A stretch of DNA of 64,000 nucleotides from Oceanobacillus arenosus (GCF_003369575.1 NZ_PIOC01000012.1:1-64000); one strand, 5' to 3'; numbered from the stretch's first letter, positions 36,076 through 45,802 are shown. Notes: generated from the sequence alone by a model not told the origin. Numbers and translations: made by a program.

Positions 36076-37674
36076 ATGAATGAAATGATAACCAAATGGA
36101 GAGAGAATCTCACTACATTCTGGACGAAACGTACGAAAAGACAGAAAGGGGTATTTTTAGGGTCTAGCCTAATCGTTGTACTATTAATTATCGGCATCTC
36201 TCTTTTTGCTTCGAACACGAAATTTGTCACATTATATAATAGTTTGTCAATTCAAGAAGCTGGGCAGATTAAGGCAGAGTTGGATACAAGAGGCGTCCCA
36301 TATGAGCTCCAAGATGGAGGAACAACAATTGCTGTTCCAGAAGAACAAGTTGATACACTTTTAGTTGAACTAGCGGGCCAAGGCATACCGAATAGTGGAA
36401 ACATAGACTATTCGTTTTTTAGTGAGAATTCTTCATTTGGAATTACAGATAATGAGTTTAATATAATGAAGCTTGATGCAATGCAGACGGAACTTGCAAA
36501 TTTAATGACTGGTATTGAAGGCATTGAAAATGCACAAGTAATGATTAATATGCCTGAAAAGCCTGTTTTTGCCAATGAGACATCAGAGGAGGCAAGTGCA
36601 TCCATTGTTTTGACGACAGAGCCTGGATATCAATTTAAAGGAAACCAGATTGAGTCATTATACACACTAGTCTCAAAGGCTGTACCTAATTTACCAGCAG
36701 ATAATATTGTCATTATGAATCAATATTTTGAGTATTTTGATCGGACATCGGATTCTGGTCTTGCAGCGCAAGATGTATATAGCAACCAACAAGCGATAAA
36801 GCAAGATATCGAACGCGATATTAGACAAAGGTTGCAGCAAATGATTGGCACAATGGTAGGGATGGATAATGTGCTAGTATCTGTTACTGCTGATGTTGAT
36901 TTCACGCAAGAAAATCGTGTAGAAGAGTTAGTAGAACCAGTGGATCTTGAAAATATGGAAGGTCTTCCTGTCAGTTTAGAAACAATACAGGAATCATATT
37001 CAGGTATTCCTGCTGGAGGTGGTGTTCCAGGAACTGGTCAAGAGGATATAACCAATTTTCAAGGTACAGTGGATGCAAATGGAGATGGCGATTATAAGCT
37101 TGATAAAGAGACCATAAATTACGAATTTAATAGAATTCGTAAAGAGATAGTGGAAAGTCCATATAAAATCAGAGATTTAGGAATACAAGTTGCTGTTGAT
37201 AATGTCAGAAATTCGAGTGGGACAAAGCTAGAATATTTATCACAACAAGATCAAAGAACAGTCGAACAGGGTATTTCGTCAATTTTGAATTCGATTATTG
37301 CGACATCGATTGATGCAGATTACGCAACAGCACCAACAGCGGAGAACTCTTCAATCGTATTCCAGGAGTTTGTTGATGGTACTTCAACGCCACAAGCTGT
37401 TACTCCGTTAATCCCTCCGTGGATGTACGTGGTCGGTGGAATATTACTAGCAATTATTATTTTATTAATCATCCTTCTAATTCGAAATAGAAATAAGGAA
37501 GAAGATATTGAAGAAGAAATGATTGTTTCTAAACCTGTTTTTCCAGAGGTACCTGATATCGAGCAAACAGAACCATCAGAATCAGATGTACGAAGGAAAC
37601 AATTGGAGAAAATAGCAAAAGAAAAACCAGAGGAATTTGCGAAACTTTTAAGAAGCTGGATGGGTCAAGATTAG
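36076..37674 (+). CDS. fliF: Flagellar M-ring protein FliF
   Basis: Forms the MS ring in the cytoplasmic membrane. With ATG 36076, set by GGTGGGGGA just upstream, it has 532 residues. There are two membrane segments (about 24-46 and 452-474). A periplasmic ring-building part (FVTLYNSLSIQEAGQI, ARVMI-type motif NAQVMINMPEKPVF) lies between them, with a low-complexity gap around PAGGGVPGTGQE. The C-terminal helix EKPEEFAKLLRSWMGQD is the FliG-binding tail. The upstream in-frame TTG 36061 is unlikely. Confidence 0.96.
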   Translation: MNEMITKWRENLTTFWTKRTKRQKGVFLGSSLIVVLLIIGISLFASNTKFVTLYNSLSIQEAGQIKAELDTRGVPYELQDGGTTIAVPEEQVDTLLVELAGQGIPNSGNIDYSFFSENSSFGITDNEFNIMKLDAMQTELANLMTGIEGIENAQVMINMPEKPVFANETSEEASASIVLTTEPGYQFKGNQIESLYTLVSKAVPNLPADNIVIMNQYFEYFDRTSDSGLAAQDVYSNQQAIKQDIERDIRQRLQQMIGTMVGMDNVLVSVTADVDFTQENRVEELVEPVDLENMEGLPVSLETIQESYSGIPAGGGVPGTGQEDITNFQGTVDANGDGDYKLDKETINYEFNRIRKEIVESPYKIRDLGIQVAVDNVRNSSGTKLEYLSQQDQRTVEQGISSILNSIIATSIDADYATAPTAENSSIVFQEFVDGTSTPQAVTPLIPPWMYVVGGILLAIIILLIILLIRNRNKEEDIEEEMIVSKPVFPEVPDIEQTEPSESDVRRKQLEKIAKEKPEEFAKLLRSWMGQD

Positions 37675-37686
37675 GAGGATTATGAG

Positions 37687-38700
37687 ATGGCAAGACATAA
37701 AGGTACGTTATCAGGGAAACAAAAAGCTGCAATTCTTTTAATCTCACTTGGTCCAGATGTTTCAGCACAGGTATATAAACATCTAACAGATGAGGAAATT
37801 GAAAAGCTTAGCTTAGAGATTTCCTCTGTAAAAAAAGTAGATTCAAACTTAAAAGAAGAGGTTATTGAGCAATTTCATCAAGTTGCTGTTGCACAGGACT
37901 ATATTGCTCAAGGAGGTATTGGCTATGCAAAAACAGTATTAGAAAAAGCTTTTGGAAAAACCGAAGCCTCGAATATCATAAATCGCCTTACTTCCTCGTT
38001 GCAGGTAAGACCGTTTGACTTTGCTAGAAAAGCTGATCCACAACAGGTTTTAAACTTTATTCAAGGAGAACACCCTCAAACGATTGCACTTATTCTATCT
38101 TATCTGGATTCAGAACAAGCGGGTCAAATTCTGTCATCCTTACCGCAGGAAATGCAGGCAGATATTGCAAAGCGGATAGCAACAATGGACTCAACCTCAC
38201 CGGAGATTATTAGTCAAGTTGAGCAGGTTTTAGAGCGGAATTTATCCTCTTCTATTACAGAAGACTTTACGCAAACCGGTGGAATTGCTGCAGTAGTCGA
38301 AGTGTTAAATGGTGTTGATCGCAGCACAGAAAGAAATATTCTGGACGCACTAGAGGTACAAGATCCTGATCTTGCTGAAGAAATTAAGAAGCGAATGTTT
38401 GTATTCGAAGATATTGTTATTCTGGATAATCGCGCAATTCAGCGCGTAATTCGTGAAGTGGAAAATGACGATTTACGCCTGGCTTTAAAAGTTGCTAGTG
38501 ATGAAGTAAAACAAATTGTCTTTACGAACATGTCGCAACGGATGGCGGAAACCTTTAAAGAAGAAATGGAATTTATGGGTCCAGTAAGACTTCGTGATGT
38601 AGAGGAAGCACAGACGAGGATTGTGGGTACTATTCGTAGATTAGAAGATATTGGTGAGATTGTTATTGCACGTGGTGGAGGAGACGATATCATTGTCTAA
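37687..38700 (+). CDS. fliG: Flagellar motor switch protein FliG
   Basis: Rotor protein that contacts the stator and FliM. The 337 residues show the N-terminal SGKQKAAILLISLGPDVSAQ, the middle-domain HPQTIALILSYLDSEQAG, and the C-terminal torque helix with charged residues (AIQRVIREVENDDLRLALK). TTAGGAGG precedes the ATG. The 3' end overlaps the fliH TTG by 8 bp. Confidence 0.97.
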   Translation: MARHKGTLSGKQKAAILLISLGPDVSAQVYKHLTDEEIEKLSLEISSVKKVDSNLKEEVIEQFHQVAVAQDYIAQGGIGYAKTVLEKAFGKTEASNIINRLTSSLQVRPFDFARKADPQQVLNFIQGEHPQTIALILSYLDSEQAGQILSSLPQEMQADIAKRIATMDSTSPEIISQVEQVLERNLSSSITEDFTQTGGIAAVVEVLNGVDRSTERNILDALEVQDPDLAEEIKKRMFVFEDIVILDNRAIQRVIREVENDDLRLALKVASDEVKQIVFTNMSQRMAETFKEEMEFMGPVRLRDVEEAQTRIVGTIRRLEDIGEIVIARGGGDDIIV

Positions 38701-39442
38701 AAATGAACAATCATTAGCATCAAAACGTAGAATAATAGAAATTAAGCCAATTGAACTGAAAAAGGAGGATAAACAGAGCGAGCAATTGACCCAAGAAGAT
38801 GTTGCTACTTTACGTGCACAGGCAGAAAAGGCAAAAGCAGAGATTGCAAAGTTAAATAATAGAAAAGTATCACTCATCGAAACAACAAAAGCGGAAATTG
38901 TAAAAGAAAAAAATGAATGGCAGCAGGAGAAATTAAAGTGGATTGAATCCGCAAAAAAAGAGGGGTATTCTGCAGGGTTTGAACTAGGTAAGGCAGATAT
39001 TCGTACGGAATATCAAGAAATTCTAAATCAGGCAAACAACATAGTGGAAACGACAACGAAAGATTATCATACAACACTGGAAAAAAGTGAGGAAATGATA
39101 GCGCAATTAGCCGTTAAAGTGGCAGAAAAAATTATCAAAACGTCCATAACAGAAAATCCTACAGTCTTTTTAGATATTGTCAAAGCAGCTGTTAAAGAAA
39201 TAGAGGATCGATCGACAATTTCTATTTATTTGCACCCAATGAATTATGAAATGGTATTTGAGCAAAAACAGGAGCTTGTGAATTTATTAGAAAACGAATC
39301 GAAATTATCACTCTATGTTAAAGACGATTTGCCAGAGAATGCATGCATTATAGAGCATCCATTTGGACGAATAGATGCAAGTGTGGATACACAATTAAAC
39401 CAAATTCGTAATGTTTTGTTAGAGTTAGTGGGTGGCGAATAA
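38693..39442 (+). CDS. fliH: Flagellar assembly protein FliH
   Basis: Negative regulator and stalk of the export ATPase FliI. I place the start at TTG 38693, inside the fliG end, because GGAGGAG lies about 10 nt upstream and the protein then begins MSKNEQSLASKRR; the in-frame upstream frame within fliG is not plausible. The 249 residues include a long N-terminal coiled coil (about 30-130) and the conserved C-terminal FliH/YscL domain (VAEKIIKTSITENPTVFLDI, ENACIIEHPFGRIDASVD). Confidence 0.9.
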   Translation: MSKNEQSLASKRRIIEIKPIELKKEDKQSEQLTQEDVATLRAQAEKAKAEIAKLNNRKVSLIETTKAEIVKEKNEWQQEKLKWIESAKKEGYSAGFELGKADIRTEYQEILNQANNIVETTTKDYHTTLEKSEEMIAQLAVKVAEKIIKTSITENPTVFLDIVKAAVKEIEDRSTISIYLHPMNYEMVFEQKQELVNLLENESKLSLYVKDDLPENACIIEHPFGRIDASVDTQLNQIRNVLLELVGGE

Positions 39443-40765
39443 ATGATGAAATTAACAGACTATGTATCTGTTATTGATCAGGTAGATACCTATAAGTATT
39501 ATGGAAAGGTGCTGCGTGTTGTTGGCCTAATGATTGAATCATTAGGCCCGCAAGCAAATATTGGCGATGTATGTTATATCCATACCTCTAATAATGGAAA
39601 AAAGCCAATCCTCTCTGAAGTAGTCGGATTTAATAATGAACGTATCATTTTAATGCCTTATTCTGAAGTTACCGAAATTGGTCCAGGTAGCATTGTCGAA
39701 TCTACAGGGAAATCATTAACCGTAAAAATTGGGCGCAGCATGATTGGAAATGTTGTTGACTCACTTGGAAAGCCTTTGGATGGTTCGCCATTACCAAAGG
39801 GATTGGCAAATTACTTAACAGAAAACGCACCACCGAATCCAATGCTGCGTCCACCAATTGCAGAGCCTATCCAAGTCGGAGTGAAAGCAATAGATTCACT
39901 ATTAACGGTAGGAAAAGGGCAACGAGTTGGGATTTTCGCAGGAAGTGGTGTGGGGAAAAGTACATTACTCGGAATGATTGCACGCAATAGTGGTGCAGAT
40001 ATAAATATTATTGCATTAATTGGTGAACGGGGTCGGGAGGTTCGAGAGTTTATCGAAAAAGATCTCGGTCCAGAAGGATTGAAGAAGTCCATTGTCGTTG
40101 TTGCTACATCTGATCAACCTGCACTAATGCGGATTAAGGGTGCGTATACAGCAACAGCCTTTGCAGAGTATTTTCGTGATTTAGGCTATCAAGTTAATTT
40201 GATGATGGACTCTGTGACACGTGTTGCAATGGCACAGAGAGAAATTGGGCTTGCAATCGGTGAACCACCAACAACAAAGGGGTATACACCGTCTGTTTTT
40301 TCCATTTTACCAAAGCTTTTAGAACGCACAGGAACAAATGAGTTTGGGACCATCACTGCCTTTTATACCGTGTTAGTAGATGGTGATGATATGAATGAGC
40401 CAATTGCCGATGCAGTACGAGGGATTTTAGACGGTCACTTTGTTATGGATCGTAAAATTGCAGAACGTGGTCAATATCCAGCTATTAACGTACTTAAATC
40501 CATTAGTCGTGTTATGAACCAAATTGTCGATAAAGAACATAAGGAAACAGCTGGTGAACTTCGTACGATTCTTGCTACATATGAAGAGAATCGTGAGCTT
40601 ATTAATATTGGTGCATATAAACGTGGAACCAATCAGGAAATTGATCGCTCGATCTCCTACTACCCGAAGATCCAAGCTTTTTTAAAACAGGATGTTTTTG
40701 AGTATAAAACATTAAGCGAATCAATTGAAACGATGAAAGCATTGTTAAATGGAGGCTTAAATTAA
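39443..40765 (+). CDS. fliI: Flagellum-specific ATP synthase FliI
   Basis: Hexameric ATPase of the flagellar type III export apparatus, similar to F1-beta. The 440 residues show Walker A GIFAGSGVGKST, the IGERGREVREFI loop, Walker B NLMMDSVTRVAMAQREIG and the GEPPTTKGYTPSVFS signature. ATG 39443 directly follows the fliH stop; a second ATG (39446) is adjacent. It overlaps fliJ by 1 bp. Confidence 0.97.
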   Translation: MMKLTDYVSVIDQVDTYKYYGKVLRVVGLMIESLGPQANIGDVCYIHTSNNGKKPILSEVVGFNNERIILMPYSEVTEIGPGSIVESTGKSLTVKIGRSMIGNVVDSLGKPLDGSPLPKGLANYLTENAPPNPMLRPPIAEPIQVGVKAIDSLLTVGKGQRVGIFAGSGVGKSTLLGMIARNSGADINIIALIGERGREVREFIEKDLGPEGLKKSIVVVATSDQPALMRIKGAYTATAFAEYFRDLGYQVNLMMDSVTRVAMAQREIGLAIGEPPTTKGYTPSVFSILPKLLERTGTNEFGTITAFYTVLVDGDDMNEPIADAVRGILDGHFVMDRKIAERGQYPAINVLKSISRVMNQIVDKEHKETAGELRTILATYEENRELINIGAYKRGTNQEIDRSISYYPKIQAFLKQDVFEYKTLSESIETMKALLNGGLN

Positions 40766-41211
40766 TGGCGGAAACGGTTGTTTTTTCGAAAATTTTGCAT
40801 GTACGCGAGAATGAAAAGAAAGATGCACAAAAAATCTATTATCAAGCAATGGATGTTTTTGAAAAGGTTGCATCAGAGTTGTACGTTTTACTAAAGAAAA
40901 AAGAAACAGCTGAAGAAATTTATGATCAATATATTCAAACAACAACAGCATTAGATAAAATTATTGATCAAGTAAATTATATTGAACAATTGAATCAACA
41001 GATTGTCATGGTTGAGCACAATGTACATAAGGCAAGAACAGACATGGAAACAAAACAATTAAAGCTTACAGATGCACATGTTGAAGTTAAGAAATTCGAA
41101 AAAATTATTGAATTACGCAGAGAAACAGAAGCAAATGAAGCAAAACAAGTGGAAAAAGCATTTATGGATGAAATTTCCATGAATCAGTATTTAAGCCACA
41201 AAAATGGGTGA
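40765..41211 (+). CDS. fliJ: Flagellar export protein FliJ
   Basis: General chaperone and central stalk of the FliI ring. The 148 residues are almost entirely alpha-helical coiled coil with high Lys/Glu content, as in the family (VRENEKKDAQKIYYQAMDVF at the start). Identity rests on this and on position after fliI. The ATG overlaps the fliI stop by one base, and the 3' end overlaps the start region of the next gene. Confidence 0.88.
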   Translation: MAETVVFSKILHVRENEKKDAQKIYYQAMDVFEKVASELYVLLKKKETAEEIYDQYIQTTTALDKIIDQVNYIEQLNQQIVMVEHNVHKARTDMETKQLKLTDAHVEVKKFEKIIELRRETEANEAKQVEKAFMDEISMNQYLSHKNG

Positions 41212-41215
41212 GAAA

Positions 41216-41824
41216 ATGGCAGGACAAGTGAATGGATCGAATCAAGATAAGAAAAAACGAAATCCAGTGACATGGTTTCTCTTTGCAATCATCATTCCTA
41301 TTATCGTCGCGTCTACACTTATCATCATTATTTTGGAAGTAGCGGGTGTTGATGTGGTGGATTGGGCAAAGGAAAAAGTGGGTAACAATCCGGTGGTTTC
41401 CAAAGTGGAGAATACGGATGATAACGAAACTCCAATAGTCGAAACGAATGATTTGCAGTCTACAATTGATGAAAAAGATACCGAAATTGATCTATTAAAT
41501 CAAGATATAGGTAAGCTTCAAGATACGATTAATGAGCTAGAACAGGAAATTGTAAAGCTGGAAAAAGATCAAGTAGATCAAGATACCACTTCATCAACAA
41601 CTGAGGGAACTCAGCAAGAAACAGATTCGGTTAAGACAGTTGCGAAAGCCTATGAGGAAATGGATAGTGAGAAATCATCCGCAATATTAGAAAGTCTTGA
41701 TAGAGATATGGCTGTAACAATTCTGCAAACCGTTTCAAATAAAGTTAGAGGAAGTATTTTAGAAGAGATGGACCCAAAGATTGCGGCAGAACTTACAAAA
41801 TTACTGATGGGATCTGAAAGTTGA
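41216..41824 (+). CDS. ylxF: MotE-like flagellar protein (YlxF)
   Basis: Membrane-anchored protein of 202 residues with one N-terminal transmembrane segment (about 20-45), a coiled coil (TIDEKDTEIDLLNQDIGKLQ and beyond), and a C-terminal MgtE-N-like motif (VAKAYEEMDSEKSSAILESL, DRDMAVTILQTV). This is the pattern of MotE family chaperones. ATG 41216 fits GGTGAG just upstream; ATG 41204, in frame, lies inside fliJ and lacks a ribosome site. Gene position matches ylxF of B. subtilis. Confidence 0.85.
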   Translation: MAGQVNGSNQDKKKRNPVTWFLFAIIIPIIVASTLIIIILEVAGVDVVDWAKEKVGNNPVVSKVENTDDNETPIVETNDLQSTIDEKDTEIDLLNQDIGKLQDTINELEQEIVKLEKDQVDQDTTSSTTEGTQQETDSVKTVAKAYEEMDSEKSSAILESLDRDMAVTILQTVSNKVRGSILEEMDPKIAAELTKLLMGSES

Positions 41825-41851
41825 TGTATTTCATTGAAAGGAGGTGAATAG

Positions 41852-43795
41852 GTGAACGCTATCAATATGATTTCTCAGCAGCAAAGTTCCAAAAGTATGG
41901 TGGGTGAACCAAATCCTGTAAAGACGGTTAATCGACTTCCTTCGTTTAACAATATTCTCACGAATGAGCGAAGCACGAAGCAGTTAGAATTTCTTCAAGC
42001 ACATATGGATATAGAAAAGGGTCAAATAACGAACGTAAGTGTAGAGGATCAAGTATTCGCACTGAAACAGCGATTCACTGGACAATCAGTTGGCGAAGCT
42101 TCTAATAAAGATTTTCCATTAGATGAAGTGCCAATTGAAATAACGACTGAAATAAACGCATTGCAAAAGAAAATCTCAGAAGCTATTAAAGTATTAGTTA
42201 AAGAAATAGAGAAACAACAATTGGAAAATCCTCAACCATTAATAGTAGAAGAACAATTGACTGGATCCGTAACAGATGTTGTTTCAAGCGAAAACACACG
42301 GTTAGAAAACGATTCAAATGAAACACTTTCTGAAAAAGTTTCAGAGAATGGGATGAATCCGGAATCCCAATACGTGTTAGCGAAAGAATCAACTACAGTT
42401 CAATTAGGCGATGACAATCAACCAATAAATATTGGATTAGAAAGCCTGTTGCACTCTAACCAAATTGTTCAAGCAGTAACCAAAAAGGAACAAAACAATA
42501 AACAATTAGATTTAGCTAGTTCTACTAAAGATTTCTGTGTGGAAAGAGATTTAAGTGAAAAATGGGATGAAGTAAAATTTGCTGAAACGGAAGTAAGTCA
42601 TTCGGATATTTCACTAGATCAAACGCAAATGAAGCAGCTTAATATACAGATGGAATTATTAGAATTGTTGAATTCAGACGGGAAAGTAAATGAATCACAA
42701 GATCTAGCCATAGAAAATGAAGCTGAATTAAGGATAGATTTAAAAAAATTGCCGGAAGCATTAGTTGAACAAATAATCCAATTAACAGACATGCTGGAGA
42801 TGAGCAATTTAGCAAACGAACATTCTAATCAAAATGAATCATTTGTAAACCATTTTATGGAAACATCACAGCTATTGCAGAATCCAATTATAGACAAGAC
42901 AGTTGATTTATCTTCAATCCAAGAGCAATTAGTAAACGTGTATAAAGAGGTTAAAACCCTTTTATTACAAGTGAAAAGTGAGAAAGATCTTCCAAAAGTA
43001 GCACCTAAGATTTTAGAACTGCTCCAGCAATGGTCAGTAATAGAAAAAAAACATGCGGATTCCAGTGAAAGTTCAACCATCCAAACTTTAATGAGAAAGG
43101 AAGGAGCAACGGAACAAACAATCTGGAAGGACCTGGTAGAAGTATTTCAAAAAAGGCAGAATGTAGCATCGAAGCAAATATACAATACGGATTCTAAAGT
43201 TACCACTCAAGATGTTGTAAAATGGCTAGGAAAAGCTTTGGAAAATCAAGTACAACCGGAACGAGTACTGAGTCAAACGGTAGAATTTATGCCAGCAACA
43301 CCGATGCAGAAATTAGAGCAATATACGATTCACGTTAATTTGCCACAAGGGAGCGATACGCAATCTTCGGCACAACAATTAATGGATCAATTTCAATCGG
43401 TAATAAAGTCTAGTAAATTTCTAACAATGCCTAATGGTACCAATCAATTATCAATTACATTAAATCCAAATAATTTGGGTGAAATAAGACTTCACTTAAT
43501 GCAAATTGATGGGGAAATGACGGTAAAGATTATCGTTACAACACAGGCTACAAAGGAAATGCTGGAGTCCAATCTTAATCAGTTGAAGCATATGTTTTCG
43601 CCAAACCAAGTAGTCATTGAAAAACAAGAATCCATCATGCAGCAAACGAGTGGAGAAATGAGAGAACCTAAGGATCAACAGATGAATAATAAGGACGAGC
43701 ATGAATCGAACCATCAAGAAAAGAATGAACAACGCTTTCCAGATGATGCGTTTGAAACCCAATTCCGTGAATTGCTAATGAATGAGAAAGTGTAG
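41852..43795 (+). CDS. fliK: Flagellar hook-length control protein FliK
   Basis: Molecular ruler that ends hook growth and switches FlhB specificity. The start is GTG 41852 behind AAAGGAGGTG. At 647 residues it is much longer than B. subtilis FliK (about 490), the extra length lying in the acidic, Gln/Glu/Ser-rich middle. The conserved C-terminal Flg_hook domain is at about 495-600 (TMPNGTNQLSITLNPNNLGE, IRLHLMQIDGEMTVKIIV). flgD starts 9 bp after the stop. Confidence 0.93.
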   Translation: MNAINMISQQQSSKSMVGEPNPVKTVNRLPSFNNILTNERSTKQLEFLQAHMDIEKGQITNVSVEDQVFALKQRFTGQSVGEASNKDFPLDEVPIEITTEINALQKKISEAIKVLVKEIEKQQLENPQPLIVEEQLTGSVTDVVSSENTRLENDSNETLSEKVSENGMNPESQYVLAKESTTVQLGDDNQPINIGLESLLHSNQIVQAVTKKEQNNKQLDLASSTKDFCVERDLSEKWDEVKFAETEVSHSDISLDQTQMKQLNIQMELLELLNSDGKVNESQDLAIENEAELRIDLKKLPEALVEQIIQLTDMLEMSNLANEHSNQNESFVNHFMETSQLLQNPIIDKTVDLSSIQEQLVNVYKEVKTLLLQVKSEKDLPKVAPKILELLQQWSVIEKKHADSSESSTIQTLMRKEGATEQTIWKDLVEVFQKRQNVASKQIYNTDSKVTTQDVVKWLGKALENQVQPERVLSQTVEFMPATPMQKLEQYTIHVNLPQGSDTQSSAQQLMDQFQSVIKSSKFLTMPNGTNQLSITLNPNNLGEIRLHLMQIDGEMTVKIIVTTQATKEMLESNLNQLKHMFSPNQVVIEKQESIMQQTSGEMREPKDQQMNNKDEHESNHQEKNEQRFPDDAFETQFRELLMNEKV

Positions 43796-43804
43796 GTGAA
43801 TGGA

Positions 43805-44266
43805 ATGAATACAATTGATCCATCATTATATTTAACAAATCAAAAAACAACAAGAGAGCCAAATCCCACATTAGATAAAGATGGTTTTCTAAAAATATTA
43901 ATGACACAAATTCAAAATCAAGACCCAACAGAGCCGATGGATAGTCAAGCAATGATAGAACAAATGACTTCTTTAACTTCATTGGAGCAAATGATGAATA
44001 TGTCGAGTTCCATTGAAAAACTTGTTCAAAGCCAATTAATTTCTCCTGTGATTCAATATAGCCATATGATTGGAAAAGAAGTTACATACCAGGCATACGA
44101 TCAGGTAACAGGTGAATCGCTTGGTGAAAAAACAAGTGCTGTTATTGCTGTTAGTCAAAATGAGGGCTGGGCAATCTTAGAATTGAAAAACGGCGAAAAG
44201 ATTTATGCTGATGCAGCACTAAAAGTTAGTACAACCGGTTCTGAGGAGGATGTTACAGAAGAATAG
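43805..44266 (+). CDS. flgD: Flagellar hook assembly protein FlgD
   Basis: Hook cap protein that guides hook subunit polymerisation. The N-terminal FlgD signature is LDKDGFLKILMTQIQNQDPT followed by EPMDSQAMIEQMTSLTSLEQ. ATG 43805 is preferred over the GTG at 43796 because AGGTGAAT then serves as ribosome site, giving 153 residues. The C-terminal beta region (KEVTYQAYDQVTGESLGEKT, GWAILELKNGEKIYADAALK) matches the short Bacillus type. Confidence 0.92.
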   Translation: MNTIDPSLYLTNQKTTREPNPTLDKDGFLKILMTQIQNQDPTEPMDSQAMIEQMTSLTSLEQMMNMSSSIEKLVQSQLISPVIQYSHMIGKEVTYQAYDQVTGESLGEKTSAVIAVSQNEGWAILELKNGEKIYADAALKVSTTGSEEDVTEE

Positions 44267-44279
44267 AGGGGGATAGAAT

Positions 44280-44654
44280 ATGGATCACCGAATACATCAA
44301 GTAGCAAAGCAATATGCATTACAATTACCTGCAGCCAAAAAGGCAACTACTATTGAACCAAAGGCAGCATTTAAAGATGTATTAGCGGAACATCAGACAT
44401 TAAAAATTAGTAAGCATGCTAGTGAACGCATGAGTGAAAGAAATATCCAATTAAATGAGAAACAATGGCAGACGTTAGAAGCAAAAATGCTAGAGGCGAA
44501 AGAAAAAGGAATTACGGATTCATTAGTTGTTTTGAAACATGCAGCACTATTAGTGAGTGCAAAGAATAATACAGTTGTAACGGCAATGGACCGAGAAGAA
44601 GCAACAAGTAGAATTTTTACAAATATTAATGGAACGATTTTAATTAACGATTAG
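44280..44654 (+). CDS. Flagellar operon protein, TIGR02530 type
   Basis: A 124-residue protein found between flgD and flgE in many Firmicutes flagellar operons and of unknown function. The core ISKHASERMSERNIQLNEKQ and LVVLKHAALLVSAKNNTVVT identifies the family, recognised from memory. GAGGGGGA precedes the ATG. It lies where hook assembly genes cluster, so a role in hook formation is plausible but unproven. The next 84 bp before flgE hold no gene. Confidence 0.8.
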   Translation: MDHRIHQVAKQYALQLPAAKKATTIEPKAAFKDVLAEHQTLKISKHASERMSERNIQLNEKQWQTLEAKMLEAKEKGITDSLVVLKHAALLVSAKNNTVVTAMDREEATSRIFTNINGTILIND

Positions 44655-44738
44655 GCTGGACCCGATTGGGAGGCCATTAAAGCTGTTGACTGATTGATAC
44701 AGCTAACGAAATTAAACCAATAAAGGGGAAATGAAAAA

Positions 44739-45533
44739 ATGTTACGTTCAATGTACGCAGGAATCTCAGGAATGAAGAACTTTCAAACGAAATTAGATGT
44801 TATTGGGAATAATATTGCGAATGTTAATACATCTGGTTATAAAAAGGGCCGCGTTACTTTCCAGGATATGATGAGTCAAACTACAACCAATGCACAAGGA
44901 GCAACAGGAACACGCGGTGGTATAAATGCTGTTCAGGTTGGTTTAGGGTCACAACTAGGATCGATTGATAATATTCATACTCAAGGATTTTTACAAACGA
45001 CAAATAATCCATTAGACCTAGCAATTGAGGGAGACGGGATGTTTGTTTTAGATGGTGGAAATGGAAACAGATATTATACACGTGCTGGTAATCTCTACTT
45101 AGATAATGCTGGTAATATTGTTAATTCAAATGGATATTATCTTCTTAACACAGCTGGAGGAAAAATAAATATCCCTTCAACTGCGGAAAGTTTTAATATT
45201 GAAACAAATGGTGCTGTTAATTATATTATTGGTACCACTACAACACCCGCTGGCACTATTGGACTAGCTAGCTTCTCTAACCCTGCTGGGCTGTTAAAAG
45301 AAGGCAATAACTTGTATTCTAGTACAAATAATGCTGGATTAGGTGCAACCCTTATTCCACCTGAATCTACAGGTGTAGGTTCATTAGTCAGTGGCTCTCT
45401 AGAAATGTCCAACGTCGACCTTGCTGAAGAATTCACTGAAATGATTACAGCACAACGTGGTTTCCAGGCAAATACTAGAATAATTACAACTTCTGATGAA
45501 ATCTTGCAAGAATTAGTAAACTTAAAACGATAA
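44739..45533 (+). CDS. flgE: Flagellar hook protein FlgE (FlgG-like, short Bacillus type)
   Basis: Hook structural protein. The 264 residues equal B. subtilis FlgE in length. MLRSMYAGISGMKNFQTKLD, VIGNNIANVNTSGYKKGRVT and the C-terminal EMSNVDLAEEFTEMITAQRG, ITTSDEILQELVNLKR are nearly identical to it. AGGGGAA precedes the ATG. The protein is close to FlgG rod proteins in size, so annotation tools may call it flgG; position in this operon supports hook function. Confidence 0.92.
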   Translation: MLRSMYAGISGMKNFQTKLDVIGNNIANVNTSGYKKGRVTFQDMMSQTTTNAQGATGTRGGINAVQVGLGSQLGSIDNIHTQGFLQTTNNPLDLAIEGDGMFVLDGGNGNRYYTRAGNLYLDNAGNIVNSNGYYLLNTAGGKINIPSTAESFNIETNGAVNYIIGTTTTPAGTIGLASFSNPAGLLKEGNNLYSSTNNAGLGATLIPPESTGVGSLVSGSLEMSNVDLAEEFTEMITAQRGFQANTRIITTSDEILQELVNLKR

Positions 45534-45583
45534 TAAGGGGGTAGGGAGTGCCTACTAATCAGTGGTGCACTCCTGCCAATATT

Positions 45584-45802
45584 ATGATTCAACTATCACG
45601 TTTAAATGGAGAAGCCTTTATATTAAATGCACTTCTAATTGAACAAATTCAGTCATTACCAGATACAACGATTACTTTGCTAAATGGGAAAAAATTGGTA
45701 GTGAAAAACCCTGAAAAAGAAATTGTTCAATTAATTACTGCATATTATCAAACCATTGGATTACAAAAAATTCAAATGGAAGCAGGTGAAAAAAGTGAGT
45801 AA
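45584..45802 (+). CDS. swrD: FlbD family flagellar protein SwrD (YlzI)
   Basis: Small protein needed for full flagellar torque in B. subtilis. Family members start at the equivalent of ATG 45584 (MIQLSRLNGEAFILNALLIE), giving 72 residues. No ribosome site precedes that ATG, however, while GTG 45548 lies 6 nt behind AAGGGGG and is in frame, which would add 12 residues (MPTNQWCTPANI). The real start is therefore open. The 3' end overlaps fliL by 8 bp. Confidence 0.85.
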   Translation: MIQLSRLNGEAFILNALLIEQIQSLPDTTITLLNGKKLVVKNPEKEIVQLITAYYQTIGLQKIQMEAGEKSE

